64,000 nt of DNA, from assembly GCF_020080835.1 (NCBI RefSeq), contig NC_058160.1:5273515-5337514 (forward strand), given 5' to 3'. This DNA is from Cotesia glomerata (lineage: Eukaryota; Arthropoda; Insecta; Hymenoptera; Braconidae). The notes under the pieces are model-generated. The model saw only the letters and a program-made list of their open reading frames with translations. It was not told where the DNA came from and did no database searches. The position numbers were made by a program, and so were the translations under genes. Of this stretch, positions 44,388-57,091 are shown in pieces (positions within the stretch are counted from its first letter, which is position 1; each line of letters starts with the position of its first letter).

Positions 44388-44712
44388 AAATGTTTATTTC
44401 TCAGTACGTCTTTATTTCAGCTACATTTCCTAAATTTAAGCTTCCTCAGGCGTCTAAAATATAACAACACACAACGTATTATTAATGGATTTTAACAAAC
44501 CCCGTTTATTTGCAATCATTTGTAAAATGCATGATAATTTAATGTTTATTGTGAAGTACATATTATGGTAAATATAGTATTACACAGGAGCGTTAGATAA
44601 TTTTGTACTTGCTAACATGTGTGTTGTTATAGTTTAGATGCCTGAGGGAGGTCAAATTTTGACCGAAACGTAGCTGAAATAAAGATGTACTAAGAAATAA
44701 ACATTTTATTAT
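44388..44712. mobile_element. Inverted-repeat element, possibly Penelope-like
   Basis: Arms starting AAAATGTTTATTTCTCAGTA on the left and AAAATGTTTATTTCTTAGTA (read inward from the right) pair for about 45 bp through ATTTCAGCTAC. The right half contains GCCTGAGGGAGGTCAAATTT followed by TGACCGAAACGTAGC, a motif often seen near the 3' ends of Penelope-like elements. About 325 bp, no ORF. Confidence 0.5.
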
Positions 44713-46300
44713 TATGTTCTGATTCCTGTTACAACAATTTATAATTTATTAAATCATGGGTGTTGAATTTACTATGGATGGATTAAAAAAGTTGACAAAT
44801 TTTCGGAATATTTTTCATTTGATACATTTTATTATATCAGAAAAATTACTCAGCAGAATTAGAAAAAAAAAAGAAAAGTAGAAAAGAATGTTTTCTAAAT
44901 AAACAAAAAAAATAGATTAAGCTTGATTTTTTTTTTTCGAGATATGGTAATTTAAAATATCACTTTTTATGATTAATAGTAATCTGGTAATGTTATGTAC
45001 AAAAAAAAAATAATTTGATTCAAGATAATAATACGAGGACCAATAAAACCATTGTGAAGAATCAAATTCTCGTGAATCAAACAGAAAAATTTTAAATCAA
45101 GTAGAATTTATTCAAACAAAAATAATTTCTAAGCTCAATTTAAAAATAAAATAAATTATAATTATTGTCTTTTGAAAACTAAAGACGGACGTTTACGATC
45201 TTATAAACAGACAAGTATTCCACTATGAAGCACTAAAAAACTGGTCAGCGTGGATACTCTTTAGTATTTAGTATAGTAATTTTATTCTGGAGACGATAAT
45301 TGTATGTATGAGGACATGTTACGAGGTGAGATAGTTATTGAAATTGATTACTTTTATCTTATTATAGATATATGATCTAATTTCCACTCATGCTGAGTTA
45401 TTAATTTAACACCATTATTTCCATGATTATATGTTATTATTCATTTTTAAATCGATATGATTATGATAAAAAAATTGTTAAATTTATAAGTTACTGCTTG
45501 AAGTAATAGGTTTTATTTGCATAATTGATACATTTACTAGATATACGCAACATAAAAAATTAATATTTTTTTATATTTATGTACTTTTTAGGTGAAAAAG
45601 CTCATTGAGGACTTTATTAGAATTAAAAAAGGATCGGATGTATTCAATAGAACTTAATTTATATTTGAATCCATGTTGAAGTTAAAAGTAATATACTGTT
45701 AAAAAAAAAATCAACTTAATTGAAGAAAAAAATTCTTGAGCAATAAACATCATTTTGAAGAGTTTGATGAACTTGAATTAAGTGAAAAAAATTATTGATC
45801 GAAGAAATTATTCTTTATTTAAGAAAATTTTACGCGATTTAAGAATTTTCTTACTTAATTCAAATTAATCAAATTCTTCAAAATGATCTCCTTGGTTCAA
45901 CAATTTCTTTCTTGAGTTAAATTAATTTTTATATAATTTATGTGAAAAAAAAATTAAATTATTTAATGAAAATATTTGATATTCTGGCAAAAATGTTTAT
46001 ATCAAGTCATTTATGACCATATCAAGAAATTTTATATTGTAACATATGACTTGATATGGTCATTTGTACCCATATACAATTTTTTGACCACAAAAACTAT
46101 TGCAAATATTCGATAGATGGCGTATGATCACTGAATCGTTTCCCTGTTAAAGAGTTAAATTATGAAATTAGGTTAAGGTAGGCTAAGTAAATAACAAATT
46201 AACACCAATCTGATTAGGTTTTTAATTAAAATTTTTTCCTAAATGCTGTTACTAAACTATATTATGAAAAATTTTAGTATATTACACACCTGTGGCAAGA
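44713..46300. other. AT-rich non-coding with a MITE and a palindromic word pair
   Basis: A MITE lies at 45697-45930. GACCATATCAAG (46015-46026) and its exact complement (46050-46061) form a 12-bp hairpin arm pair with a 23-nt loop. No gene. Confidence 0.45.
45697..45930. mobile_element. MITE, CACTGAAAAAA/TTGACTTGA group
   Basis: It starts ACTGTTAAAAAAAAAATCAAC and ends GAGTTAAATTAATTTTTATA. The inside pairs AACATCATTTTGAAGAGTTTG with CAAATTCTTCAAAATGATCTC. About 235 bp. Confidence 0.55.
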
Positions 46301-46307
46301 AAATGAG

Positions 46308-46480
46308 AAATGTCTCAGAACACATATATGTTGCCCGAGGCGAAGCCGAGGTCGACATATGTGATCTGAGATATTTATTATTTTGCTGCCATAGGTTTGT
46401 ATACTATTTTTCTGTCCGACAGAGGCGGAAAGCGGCAATTTCGTTTAGCGCAGCGGGCCGAAAGTTGCCACTTTCCGCCT
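46308..46480. repeat. Two adjacent G+C-rich hairpins
   Basis: The first hairpin (46308-46375) has arms AAATGTCTCAGAACACATAT and AAATATCTCAGATCACATAT around CGAGGCGAAGCCGAGG. The second (46423-46480) has arms AGGCGGAAAGCGGCAATTTCG-like and AGGCGGAAAGTGGCAACTTTCG-like around TTTAGCGCAGCGGGC. They are sharply different in composition from their surroundings. A 94-residue ORF spanning them is thought to be incidental. Confidence 0.7.
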
Positions 46481-46499
46481 GGAGGGCAGAAAAAATTAT

Positions 46500-47709
46500 T
46501 GTAACTATTATCATTAAAATAAAATAAAATTTAATATAAGCTGAAGCCAAAAATGGCCAGGAAATATGAATGAACTTAAATAAAATATATGAATTGTACA
46601 AAGTTTGTATAAATATATATGTAAATATGAATATTCAATAAATATATTAAAAAAAAAAAAATTTAAATTTTGAGGTGTTAAATAAAATAAAAATCTTTTT
46701 TATACTTCGTAAGAAGCTTGTTTTCGACATTGGTTAATTAATTTCATCAACTACTAAATCAATTTCTATTTAAAATGATGTATTAACTAAAGTATTCATT
46801 TTTAAAAAAAAGTAAAAATTTTTTAATTATAATAAATTATTTTTTGATTCTCATATATAGCTTTATATGATCATTGATCATATATGGTTAAATAGGCCAT
46901 ATATCGTCATACCAAGTCATATATGGCTGTATTAGAACATTTCTTTGAATATTTGACAAGGATTTGAAATAATCAATAATTTATCAATAATCAATTAAAC
47001 ATTAACACAAAAACAATCAAAAAAATTTTTCATAGATCGAAATTTAGTAACTGTTAAACATTTAAATCAAAAGTAAATTTCCTGAATTTGAAAATTAAAT
47101 CAATAGAATTTTTTCAAGTATTAAAATTTCCTAATTTCTCAAATCTTTAATTACCAGCCAAACGTGTGAGCCCTGCACAGGAAATTTCCCTTTCCCGCTT
47201 GTTTTTATCAATCGATCCATCGAGTAAAGCAGCTATAATAGCAGGAGTTAAATAATCGAAATAGATAAGCATCACCCAATAAATTATCATCAGAACGCAA
47301 AACATGTGGTAAAGAGTAACTAAGGAATGTAGAAGTACTGCAATTGGTCCTGAAGCTGGAGCCCCAGAAGTTCACAACTGAGTAGCGATGGACTAGGAAG
47401 ACTAAACTCGGGAGTTTACTATTGGTCAGTGGCTGGTTTCCCCACCTGAGTAAAATTCACTTTTTACCATCCCTATTACAAAACTGACCGGCATCTCCTA
47501 GACCATGTCATTACTACGCGGTGCTCGCCTCTAACAACACCGAACACCGAACACTGCTGACTGCAGATAACAGAGTGAACAGTGAAGATAGTAGTTTCTC
47601 TCTCTCCTCTCGACGAGCCAAAACCGTAATATCTTTCTTACAACGATACGAATACATAACATAACGTAATATAACATAACATACATATACAAATATATCC
47701 ATACTATAT
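46500..47709. other. Non-coding
   Basis: Palindromic ATATGATCATTGATCATAT (46866-46884) and related CATATATGG words occur. The stretch 47150-47600 becomes G+C-richer toward the putative divergent promoter. No exon was supported. Confidence 0.4.
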
Positions 47710-47717
47710 TCACGTAC

Positions 47718-47886
47718 CGGCACTTCCTTCTTCTTCATCGTCATCACCATAATCCATCTCCTTTTCCTCATCGTCCTCCACCTCCTCCTCCTCCTCCTCC
47801 TCCTCCTCCTCCTTCTCCGGCACCTCGTTGTCCACCTCTTCCTTGGTAATTTTTCTCTTTCCCTTTAACACTCGACTCTGGTGCAT
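47718..47886 (-). CDS. Putative first coding exon with acidic Glu run, unidentified gene
   Basis: From ATG at 47886 the frame is open for 56 codons and ends at a GTACGT donor (47717); read through it would stop two codons later. The peptide starts MHQSRVLKGKRKITKEEVDN, a basic head (KGKRK may be a nuclear signal). An acidic part with ten Glu in a row (GAG codons, 47782-47811) and a DYGDDDEEEG stretch follow. The frame has balanced codon use outside the GAG run, unlike the neighbours. It would be the N-terminus of a nuclear protein, but the GAG microsatellite alone could also create such a frame. No downstream exon was identified. It lies head to head, 477 bp from the plus-strand start at 48364. 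Confidence 0.4.
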
Positions 47887-48363
47887 AGCACTCGTCTACA
47901 GTTCTAGTCTCTAGTCCTCTGTTCCACTCGTCTTATCTGTTCTCTCCGGTGAGGAGTTCTCCACAACTCTCCCTCTAGAACAGATCCTCTGAGACAACAG
48001 ACACAGTCCTCTCGCAAAAGAAAGAGTGAGAGGAGCCAATTGGAATTGTTCGCCCACTCTTGCGTCAGCAGCCAACGCAGAAGAGCCCGAGACTCTTTCT
48101 GTTTCTGACTGCACGTCTTCAAGGTGAAGAGTTGCCTCGGTTCATACAAGGACATTTTATTATCAATCTTACAACTCTTCACCCAGCCTATCTCTTCCGG
48201 TAACTTAATATATTGCATTATTATACCCCGCGAACGAGTCAACGAGAACAAATTGTGCGAGTTCTGTGAATTTTTTCACATTTTTTTTTGTGATTTATTT
48301 TTTTTTCTCTGTGCAATTTTTTCGACTATTTTTTTGTGTAACGCAAAATTACTTGGAGTCAAA
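47887..48363. promoter_or_regulatory. Putative bidirectional promoter / 5' leader
   Basis: This is a G+C-richer stretch between two divergent putative first exons. It has CT-rich sequence and CTACAGTTCTAG near 47895. For the plus strand most of it is likely to be a 5' leader, since the frame of the ATG at 48364 has no upstream in-frame ATG back to 48124, where only a GTG stands. No TATA box was seen in the centre. Confidence 0.4.
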
Positions 48364-48389
48364 ATGGATAAGAAGAGTTTCGCTACAAG
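48364..48389 (+). CDS. Putative first coding exon (nine residues), unidentified gene
   Basis: ATG in the context GTCAAAATGG begins MDKKSFAT and runs 26 nt to AAG|GTATTT, a plausible donor leaving phase 2. It sits at the end of a G+C-richer leader and in front of deep A/T-rich DNA, the usual look of a first exon ahead of a long intron. No in-phase second exon was recognised in the remaining 15.6 kb. An acceptor-like site at 61933 would give an early stop in this phase. The product is unknown. Confidence 0.4.
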
Positions 48390-51300
48390 GTATTTACATT
48401 TTTAGTACTTTTTTTTTCTAATGAGTTTTTAGTTGGCTAATTTATTGATCACGGATTTTTTTAATAAAATTTTGGGAAAAATTTTTAAATAAATTCGATT
48501 AGGAAAATTGCTGTAAAATTTATAATTTAATTGTACATTTTTTTACTGAAAGTTAGAAGAATGTTATTTTTATAGAAAAAAATGTTATTAAAGTTTAATC
48601 ACAATTTTATAGACGAAAATTTAAAATTGATTTTATTTTAAATAATTCTTAATTGTAAGTTTATAAAAAAATAATTAAAACAAATTTAATTATAAAAAAA
48701 TTTTATTTTTAATTTTTGATAGTAAACTTGACTTGAAATTTTCGGAGTTGCAAATTAAAAAATTTTGATTTCATTGTCAATACTCAAGAAAATTTCTTGC
48801 AAGCTTTTTAATGAAATTTGAATTAAAGTTTTTTTTTTAATAGAAAATTTGTCTAAATTTTTTAAATATTTTCTTATCGTACTTTTCAAATTATGAACTA
48901 ATGATAAATTTATAAAAGAAAATTTTCATTACAAAGTTAATTATTAAAAACAATTTTTCTTCATTTTTAAAAAATATTTTATTGGAAAATTAATTGTAAA
49001 GTGCAAAATTAAAAAAAAAAATTGCATTAAACGTGAAAGAAAAATTTTAATTAAAACTTTTTACATAATACTCACAAAAAAATCCTAATCGTTAATTCAA
49101 TAAAAAACGCTTTGATTGCAAATGACTTTTACTGCAAAATTATAATAAATTAAATTAAATGAAGTTTTTAATTCAATTTTCTTGGTAGCAAGCAAAAAGA
49201 AGTAAAGTCTATTTATTTAAGTTAAAAAAAATCAAAGTTAAATCAAACGGGACATTGTAACCACAGTTCTACAGACATAAATATTAGCGTGTCGGTGGAT
49301 CATTGATACAACATGATGAGGAAGGCAAAAGCAAGAGCACGAGCAAAAGCAAAAGCAAATTATAGATAAAAACGTAAAAAAAAGGAATAGGAAAAATGTG
49401 TAATAAATATAAGAAATAGAAGATGCTTTGAGAGTATGAATAAAAATAAGAATAAAAATAATATGATGATGAGGAGGAAGCGAACGCGAGTACTCTCGAT
49501 GACTAATATCATTTACGTCACGGTATGGTCGATTTACAGCTAGTCGACGGGCTTGTGTCGCACGACTACCCTCTGATTTTAAAATATATATATATAACAT
49601 TCGTAAAAGTTATTACCTATTACCAAGATCACTACCACTACGCTTTAAATTTATAATCTCTGATCCAGGAATGTGATATTACATTTAACGAGTCTAATTT
49701 ATTGGCTAATGTGAAGTATATTTCAAACCATTTGAAACCAAGATTTATCCGAAAAAATCAAACCAACCACTGATTTATCTGGAATAGATACTTTTCTATT
49801 TAAAAACCTGGTAGTTCATTTCTCACCTACGATAAATTCTAACTCCTACCCAAGTAATCTCACATAATATATAATATAATAATAAGATGATATGATAGGT
49901 GTTTCTTTCAAATGTAAGTGCATAACGCAAAAACTCGTGGATTCTTGTTTTTTATATGAACTTTGCAACACAAGGTTTAATGTGTTTTGCAAAAGGTTGT
50001 AGTTATTTAGTTTCTATCATTATTTTGCTAATGAGAATCATATCTTGTGGGATTGTTTTTTATCAGTTTTTAGTCTAGATGTTTTATAAAAAAATTTATG
50101 ATTAAAATATAAAATTTAATGAAAATTAAACACTTAAAAAAATTTTTTTAAGTAATTACATTTTTTTTTTTAAATATTTGTCAAGTGATTTTTTGTTTTG
50201 ATTTGAGAAATGTAAACATACAAAAGTTTAAATGATGAACTTACGTGAGTTCAATGGACTCTAATTGAAATTACAATGACTTGAAAAAAAATTTTTTTTT
50301 ATTAAAAAATCAACTATGAATTTTAATAAAAGCGTTATACCTTAATAGAATAAGAAAACAGAATAAATGATAGATTCATAGAAAAAAAAAATAAAAAATA
50401 GTCTATTTTTTCATTTAAAAATCATGGAAAATTGTAAATTGAGGTTTTTTATGGTATTTAAATTAACATATATTTGGCTAAAAATTTAGCATAAGTTCAA
50501 AATTAAAAAAAAAATTTAGTAAAAATACGATAATCATGATCTACGATGATACTGATAATTGATGTCTCAGTCTATTTAAATTTGATTTTAAAAAATTCTA
50601 ATAATCGTAAAACAAATTTTGTGAATTAAAATTTTTCAAAAATATTTTACTGATATTATTTTTTTAATGAGGTTTAGCTTCTTTAAATTTCAAGCTATTA
50701 TTTTGGGTACAGTATTTTGAAATTGAGTTGTGTAATAAATTAATAATTGAATGCAGCTTAAAAATTTTTTAACTTCTCTTAAAATAACTATCATTTGGAT
50801 TTATTATAAATCTACTAAACAATAAATTATTTAATTTGATAAAAAATGACTTGCGATCAATGAACATGCATCAATTTTTGGATAAATTAAAACTTTTAAC
50901 AATTTATGTCCAATTTTGATTGTAATGTAATTTGCTTGAACAATCTATCATTTATTTCTAAATAAATCTTAATATTTCTCCATAAAAGTATCATAATACT
51001 TTTTCATATGGTGTGCTGTCAACAAAATTGACTGCGACTAACAATGAACATGATTAAATAATAAATAATAATTTATTAAATTATTAAACGGGTAAAAATT
51101 TATCAAGTGCCAATGCCCTTAAATTGTCTAGCACTAGCACTAGCACGTTCTCTTACGGCTACCGAAGTCGTGAACTTAACACGAAAACGCTATTAAAGTG
51201 GTCAACTAACCACGACACGTGCGTTCCGTTAACGTTCCTGTGTTTCAGGATCACACTTTAGAATAATGTTTAAGTTTTTGTTTGTTTTGTTAAATATTTT

Positions 51301-52737
51301 AACACCGTTTTATTTATGCTTGTGTTAATACTTATATATGTATATTATATATTATATATATCACGTCTCGAGCATTGTTAGTAAGACAGTCTTACTAAAA
51401 CGCGTGCTTGAGGTAAATAATGTTATATCATTTAAATTATTATATTATTAGGTATACAGACTAGGATACTGTACATTTACTTGTACCTGCAGCTAGTTTG
51501 TAGTGAGTGAATATTAAAACTAAAAAAAGAGGCACAAGCTCGGGTAAAACTGAGTAGCCGATACTTGAGTAGACGAGTTACATTTTGCCGATTCACTCCG
51601 TTATCTAATTAAACTAACTGAAGATATTTAAATTTACACGGTTATTTATGTTATGCTCATGCTGTGAATAAGTGACCAATAAGATGAATGATATTATTAA
51701 ATATAACGTAACTTTTGTCGAGTATCTACGCCTTTCCTACTGCACCACATATATATTTTATATATATAAATATATAATACTATCCTGTACTTTTTGTACT
51801 CACTATTTTCTCTTCAAGGTATTAAACTTTATATGGAAATAATTAAATATTTTATGAGCATGGGTATGTGCTTTTTATCGATTATGTTCTGTCGCTCCGT
51901 TGGTGTCGATATAATTATTTTTTTTATTGTTGGGAATATTAATGTTTCAATAGTAACTGAACCGACAGCTTGATTGACAGGCTTTTACAATCTGTTGAAA
52001 TTATTATGACGATGTATACGTATATTACTCTTAAAACTTTTTGTTTATTGAAGATTATTATCTAGAAATCCGTTTAACGTAGGCAGATAGAGTTTTTGGG
52101 CAAAAATTAAATGAGATACTTGTGAATAATAAGATCTAGTTGAGATATTTGAAATGAAAAGAAAAATATAGATCCATTTTTATGTTAATCATTATTTAGG
52201 GACATTCTTTATAAAATATAATAAAAAAAAAATTTTTTTTCAAATGCAGTTTTTAATAAAAAATATTAATCAAAGTTGTCTTCTGTTCTTTTTTTTACTG
52301 TTTTGAAAAAAATTTTTTTCGATGATTACCATTTTCAATTTTTCGTTTTAATTTTTTTTGTGTTTTAAACCCAGATGAAAAATTTTTTTTTCAATTTAAA
52401 AAAATAGAAAATGAAAAAACACCACTTTTCAAAAATGAAAGAATTAAACAAGAAAAAGTGAAAGTTTCTTATGAGAAAAACAAACAAATTTTTTTAATAG
52501 TTATCGTCGATAATAAATTTGTACCTTGATAGTATTTCCTTACGGATATCGCTTAGTTAGGCCTTATTACTTACTTGTACCTGACAATATATCCTATAAT
52601 ATAAAATTGATGATTGAACTGAAGTTAGTTTAGCATCGAAAATCTCGAAAGAATGGTTACTGATTCCTTATTGGTTAGGATTAAAGCGCGCGAAATTTGA
52701 ATTCCTAGTTATGTAACTAATTTTTAGATATCATAGT
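48390..52737. other. AT-rich stretch, probably intron
   Basis: No exon was recognised. The 120-residue minus-strand ORF at 49238-49600 is a low-complexity frame. Slightly G+C-richer patches lie at 49250-49560 and 51120-51260. Confidence 0.4.
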
Positions 52738-53104
52738 TGAGAAGTTGAGTTTCAAAAGGGTATCTTTTCATTTTTGATGAATTGAGACAAAAAACTGGTT
52801 ATCTTCGATTTTAAATATTTTTGTTGAACTTTTTTAATTTAGCTATAAAGTGCTATCGGTTGTGAAGCTACAATTCGATTTTCATTTAGAAATCTTTATA
52901 ATTCTCGAAGTAATTAATATTTAAAAGTTCAAAAAACTGCTCTTTTAAAACATGAAAAGATACCCTTTAGAAAATCAGCTCAGTTAGTAAAAATATTAAA
53001 ACCAAAAGAATTGATAGTTTAAGATATCAATTTCTACTTCGATAGGATTCGAACCCTGCACTTTTGAGGATCAGTTTCATGAAGTTACCGCTTCGCCATT
53101 TCAC
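52738..53104 (-). mobile_element. tRNA-headed repeat with inverted body
   Basis: On the minus strand, 53104 to 53035 resembles a tRNA: A box TGGCGAAGCGG and B box GGTTCGAATCC, 40 nt apart. Downstream, TGAAAAGATACCCTTTAGAA (52961-52981) pairs with its complement near 52755-52774, so the body is a hairpin. It differs from the SINEs at 10525 and 17361. It may be a tRNA pseudogene or a separate SINE family. Confidence 0.5.
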
Positions 53105-54125
53105 TTAAAAATTGCGTTTAAAAATAATATTCCGGTCCAAATTAGACTAATGACAATAACGTATTTAAAATTCTTAGATAAATTTCGTGACCAGTTAGTG
53201 CTAATTTGACTTTAAAGCACTGCATGAACGTCCTAAGTTTTTAATAGAATAATTTTCTGGTGTATTGAAAATTCTGTGGTTATAATTTTAAAATGTCATC
53301 TAATTATCACTTGAAATGAAAATAAATAGCGATTACCAATGTTTTTTAGATTCGGAATAGCTACATAAAAAAATCTAAAATGACAATTAAGACAAAACAA
53401 TAAATATTAAGCAATAAATAAATTTAATGAATCATAAAAAATTTGAGATAGTTAAAAATGGAAAAAAATGGACAATAGACAATAAAATTATAACGGTTTA
53501 AATTTTTAAGTATATTGTAAAGCATAATAAAATAAAAAAAATGACACTAATAATAAGTATGGGATTTAAATTGGTTATTTGAGAAAAGACAAAGATAAAG
53601 ATTTAAGAGTGAAAGAATAATCATCTAAACGGTAATTCTTAAAATGAGTATTGGAGAGCAGTATAGTTTAAGTAACTCAGCTATACTCCTTTCTCTCTTT
53701 ACTCCTTTTGTTATTCTTGTTCTTATTCTTCTTGTTGCTGTTTCCACTCTTTGCGATACAAGCGAATAGAAGTTAAGGACACTGCATCACTATACTGTGC
53801 TGGTGACTTTTACTGAGAATGTAACAAGTTATGCCAGTGCTCCAGATAATAAGAAAATGCGGAATTTTTCATCTTTGCAAGATAAAGAGAGAGAGAGAGA
53901 GAGAAAGGAAATCTGAGAAAAGAAGAAGAATTATTTTAATGTGTACGGGCTTGGTCTATGGTCTATCTGATCCATGAAATACTGGACCATAAAATGTAGA
54001 CTACTCCGTTGTTTTCATATAACTTTAGTAACTTATTTTAGATTTACTTGAACTTCAACTTTTCAGCATCTTTTCTAGTTATACTTTTCCTTTAAATAAA
54101 CTCCGGAAAATACCCCCGGTTGTAC

Positions 54126-54185
<60 letters not shown>

Positions 54186-57091
54186 GCATAAGCTCCGAAG
54201 GAATGTGTAGCGAATGCAAATTAACTTTAAATACTAACACCGTTTACGAACTAGGAATAATTGTAACAATTATACCATCTGCTTTTTTTTATTCTTCCCT
54301 TTATTTTTGTGCAAATTGATCACACTTTTTATTTAACTAAAAAATTCTAATGTTAAGTATGAATCAAGTGATAAAATTTGGTCAAACTTCCATTTTTAGA
54401 ATTTAAAATTGTAGTCGTAAAAAAAAAAAATTTTTTTTTTATATATTGATTGATGTAATATTATCTTTATTTTCAATACTTCTTTTTTAAATATTTTATC
54501 AGATTTTTGTAGAAAAATTTATTGAAAAATTGGATTGATAAAATTATTCACAGCCACAATAAGTAAATACATTTATTTAAGATGAATTTTTTTAAATTAA
54601 GTTGAGTAAATATTTGTCTGAATTAGTATGTATTTATCTTATTTGTAAAAATAATTTTTTGATTTAATAAAATTTCTGATTTATTTACCTCAAGACTTAT
54701 TAAGTAAAAAATTTTGCTTGTGTACTTATAACTGCGATTTTTTTCTCTCAATGATTACATTACAACTGGGTCAAAATTAATGATTAATATTATACTCATT
54801 TGATAATCAATTAACTTCTACACCACTTTCAAGTAAGTAAATTACAAAAAAATCTAACCGATCGACGAGCACGCCTTAAATTTTTCTATAAATTCTAATT
54901 CCATAATAATTAAAAATTCTGTCATAATATCCTCGATTTTTCATTAAAAAAATTTGCAATTTAATTAAAGTAGCATCCTGTGAAGAATTTAATAGCTTAT
55001 AATAGCTAATAAAACACTAATTAAAACACTACCGATTCTTGTCCAAATACTAATAATGTTATTACTTATTACCAAAAAAAAAAAAACAATAAACAACAAA
55101 AAGAAAACTTACTAGCTCTGATAGAGCAGTATCAAGTTGCGTATTGATGTAAGATGATGAGGTGGAGCCTTAACGACCAGAGCAATCCCGAAAGTACACA
55201 TTAGCAAAGGATCTTTCTTCGATCTCGAATCGAACGTCGGATTATCCGATCGTAACTCATCCCGTCTGTTGCATTTATTTTTTTATTTTATTTCTCTTTC
55301 TCTCTCTCTCTCTCTTACTCTTTCTCTCCTCCGCCTACTCGTATTGAAAAGTCAATTACACGTTAATGAATAGCCGTAATACGCTCCGATGCCGAGAATA
55401 AACGAGACGCCCGAAGGACGGAAAACGAGAGCGAGAGAACAAGATAGATCAGTACCTATATATTTATATATAGTGTGTATATATATAGACTAAGAGACTA
55501 GAAAAGAGAAAAAGGTTTTTAGCAATGTTAATACTTGGTGCATGTCGCTCTCTGAAGCACTTGGGATCCCATCCGGACTTCAGATCTATAGATAAAGATG
55601 TTTCTCATGAATCCTTCTTCTTTCCTCTACTCTCTATCTGCTGTATGTTCCCTGGTACTGTGTTTTGTATATATATACATATACATGCATATATATATAT
55701 ATATATACATATACACCCTACACTATCTCCTCAACTATTTTATTTTACTCCTATCCTATATCCGTCTATCTGTCTATCCTTTGCTGTTATGTCCAGATAG
55801 AATATGTACAGAGCATCAGTATCCGTGGATGCTTTATTTTTAAAATTAAATCCTCAGGAGGAACAACCAGTGCCTACGCAACTACAGGCGAATTATTCGC
55901 GGGTGGCACTTTTATATGGAAGGGATAATGGCCTCGTATAAATGAGTAATCGACGCTATACGCCCGTACTTACAGAACAATCTGTAGCTATTGGTGGTTA
56001 GCGCTCGTGAACTGATCCATAGCTCAAGTTACATTACCAATGGTGGTTAAAATATATTATTTTTATCTCTCCAATGTTTAAGTAATAGGGTAATGGTTGG
56101 AATTGGAAAAAACAAAAAAATTAAAGCGGTTGTAGTAGTAGAGTAAGAAAATTAAGCTTAACCATGCCGATTTATAGAGTATTAGTCAGGCATTCAGTCT
56201 AAGGGGGTGCAATTCTTCGGTATAATACTCGCGGACTACAATGAGAATTAGTAATTGTATGTAGGCTCAAATACAGTCGTCGTAAAACAGAGTTTTACGA
56301 TTTCAGTGTTTCTAAGAGATCAAAAACCTTTAGATTTTTATTTTATAAGGAAATAGTTAGGATCTATTAATGATTTTTGATTTAACTCTGATTAAAAATT
56401 TTAATGGAATTGAATAATTTTTCAAATATTAATTTAAATTCTAGAAAATATTTAATTTTTAATGATAGTTTAAAATTTATAAAATAATATTGCGATCGTT
56501 TTATTCTTAATGTTTTTGATTACTTAGTATTCATACATTTAAATCGATAGTTTTAAATCCTATATCAATAAGTAATTTAACTTGTTTGGATTAAAAATTT
56601 TAAACTAAAAAAATTTTAATATTTTGCACTAAATATACAAATTTTTGAACTGTACAAAATTTATTGAAAGGAAAATAGATACATTAGTTCAAGAATTTTT
56701 ATTCCCGATTTAATAAAATAAAATTTTTTAATACACAAAAAAAATTAATTTTTGAGTAAAAAAAATTTTGTTTTCAACTGAAACTAAATTCTCTTGCTTT
56801 AAAAATAAATTTACTTACATCAAGATCACTTTAATCTTCCTAATTAATTTTTTTATTTCAAGTAAAACTTTTTCTTGGTGAATTTTCTTCATTTAAGATT
56901 TTTTCAATCAAATAAATTTTCCTTATCAGTGCAGAAAAAATCAATTAATTTAATTTATTTATTGCTTCTTGGGAATTTCCCATAGCACTATTTACATTTT
57001 ATACAAAATACTTAGTTAATAAAAATAATACATAATACAGAACAGTGTCTACAGCTCAAGTCAAAAAAGAAAAAGTAATTGCACACATTTA
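53105..57091. other. Non-coding with microsatellites
   Basis: A GA run lies at 53886-53904, an ATT run at 54126-54182, a TC run at 55296-55313, and AT/ATAC runs at 55465-55715. The patch 55130-55460 is G+C-richer and could hold a regulatory region. ORFs at 55525-55928 mostly translate AT-repeat DNA (Tyr-Ile runs) and are spurious. A CACTG-group MITE remnant lies near 56732-56935. Confidence 0.4.
54126..54182 (+). repeat. (ATT)n microsatellite
   Basis: About nineteen uninterrupted ATT units. Likely polymorphic. Confidence 0.95.

Noticed and set aside
46243..46527. 94-codon ORF
   Set aside because: It crosses two hairpins of a repeat; the frame is probably accidental.
48124..48405. 93-codon ORF covering the 48364 start
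   Set aside because: Its first codon is GTG, and the Phe-rich upstream part looks like translated leader; only the ATG at 48364 was kept.
49238..49600. 120-codon minus-strand ORF
   Set aside because: Low-complexity Phe/Cys/Ser content from repeated AAAGC words; no motif.
53035..53104. tRNA gene with GGTTCGAATCC B box
   Set aside because: The acceptor stem does not pair well and no proper anticodon arm could be formed; treated as a tRNA-derived repeat.
55525..55928. Overlapping plus-strand ORFs of 81-91 codons
   Set aside because: They run through AT microsatellites giving Tyr-Ile strings.
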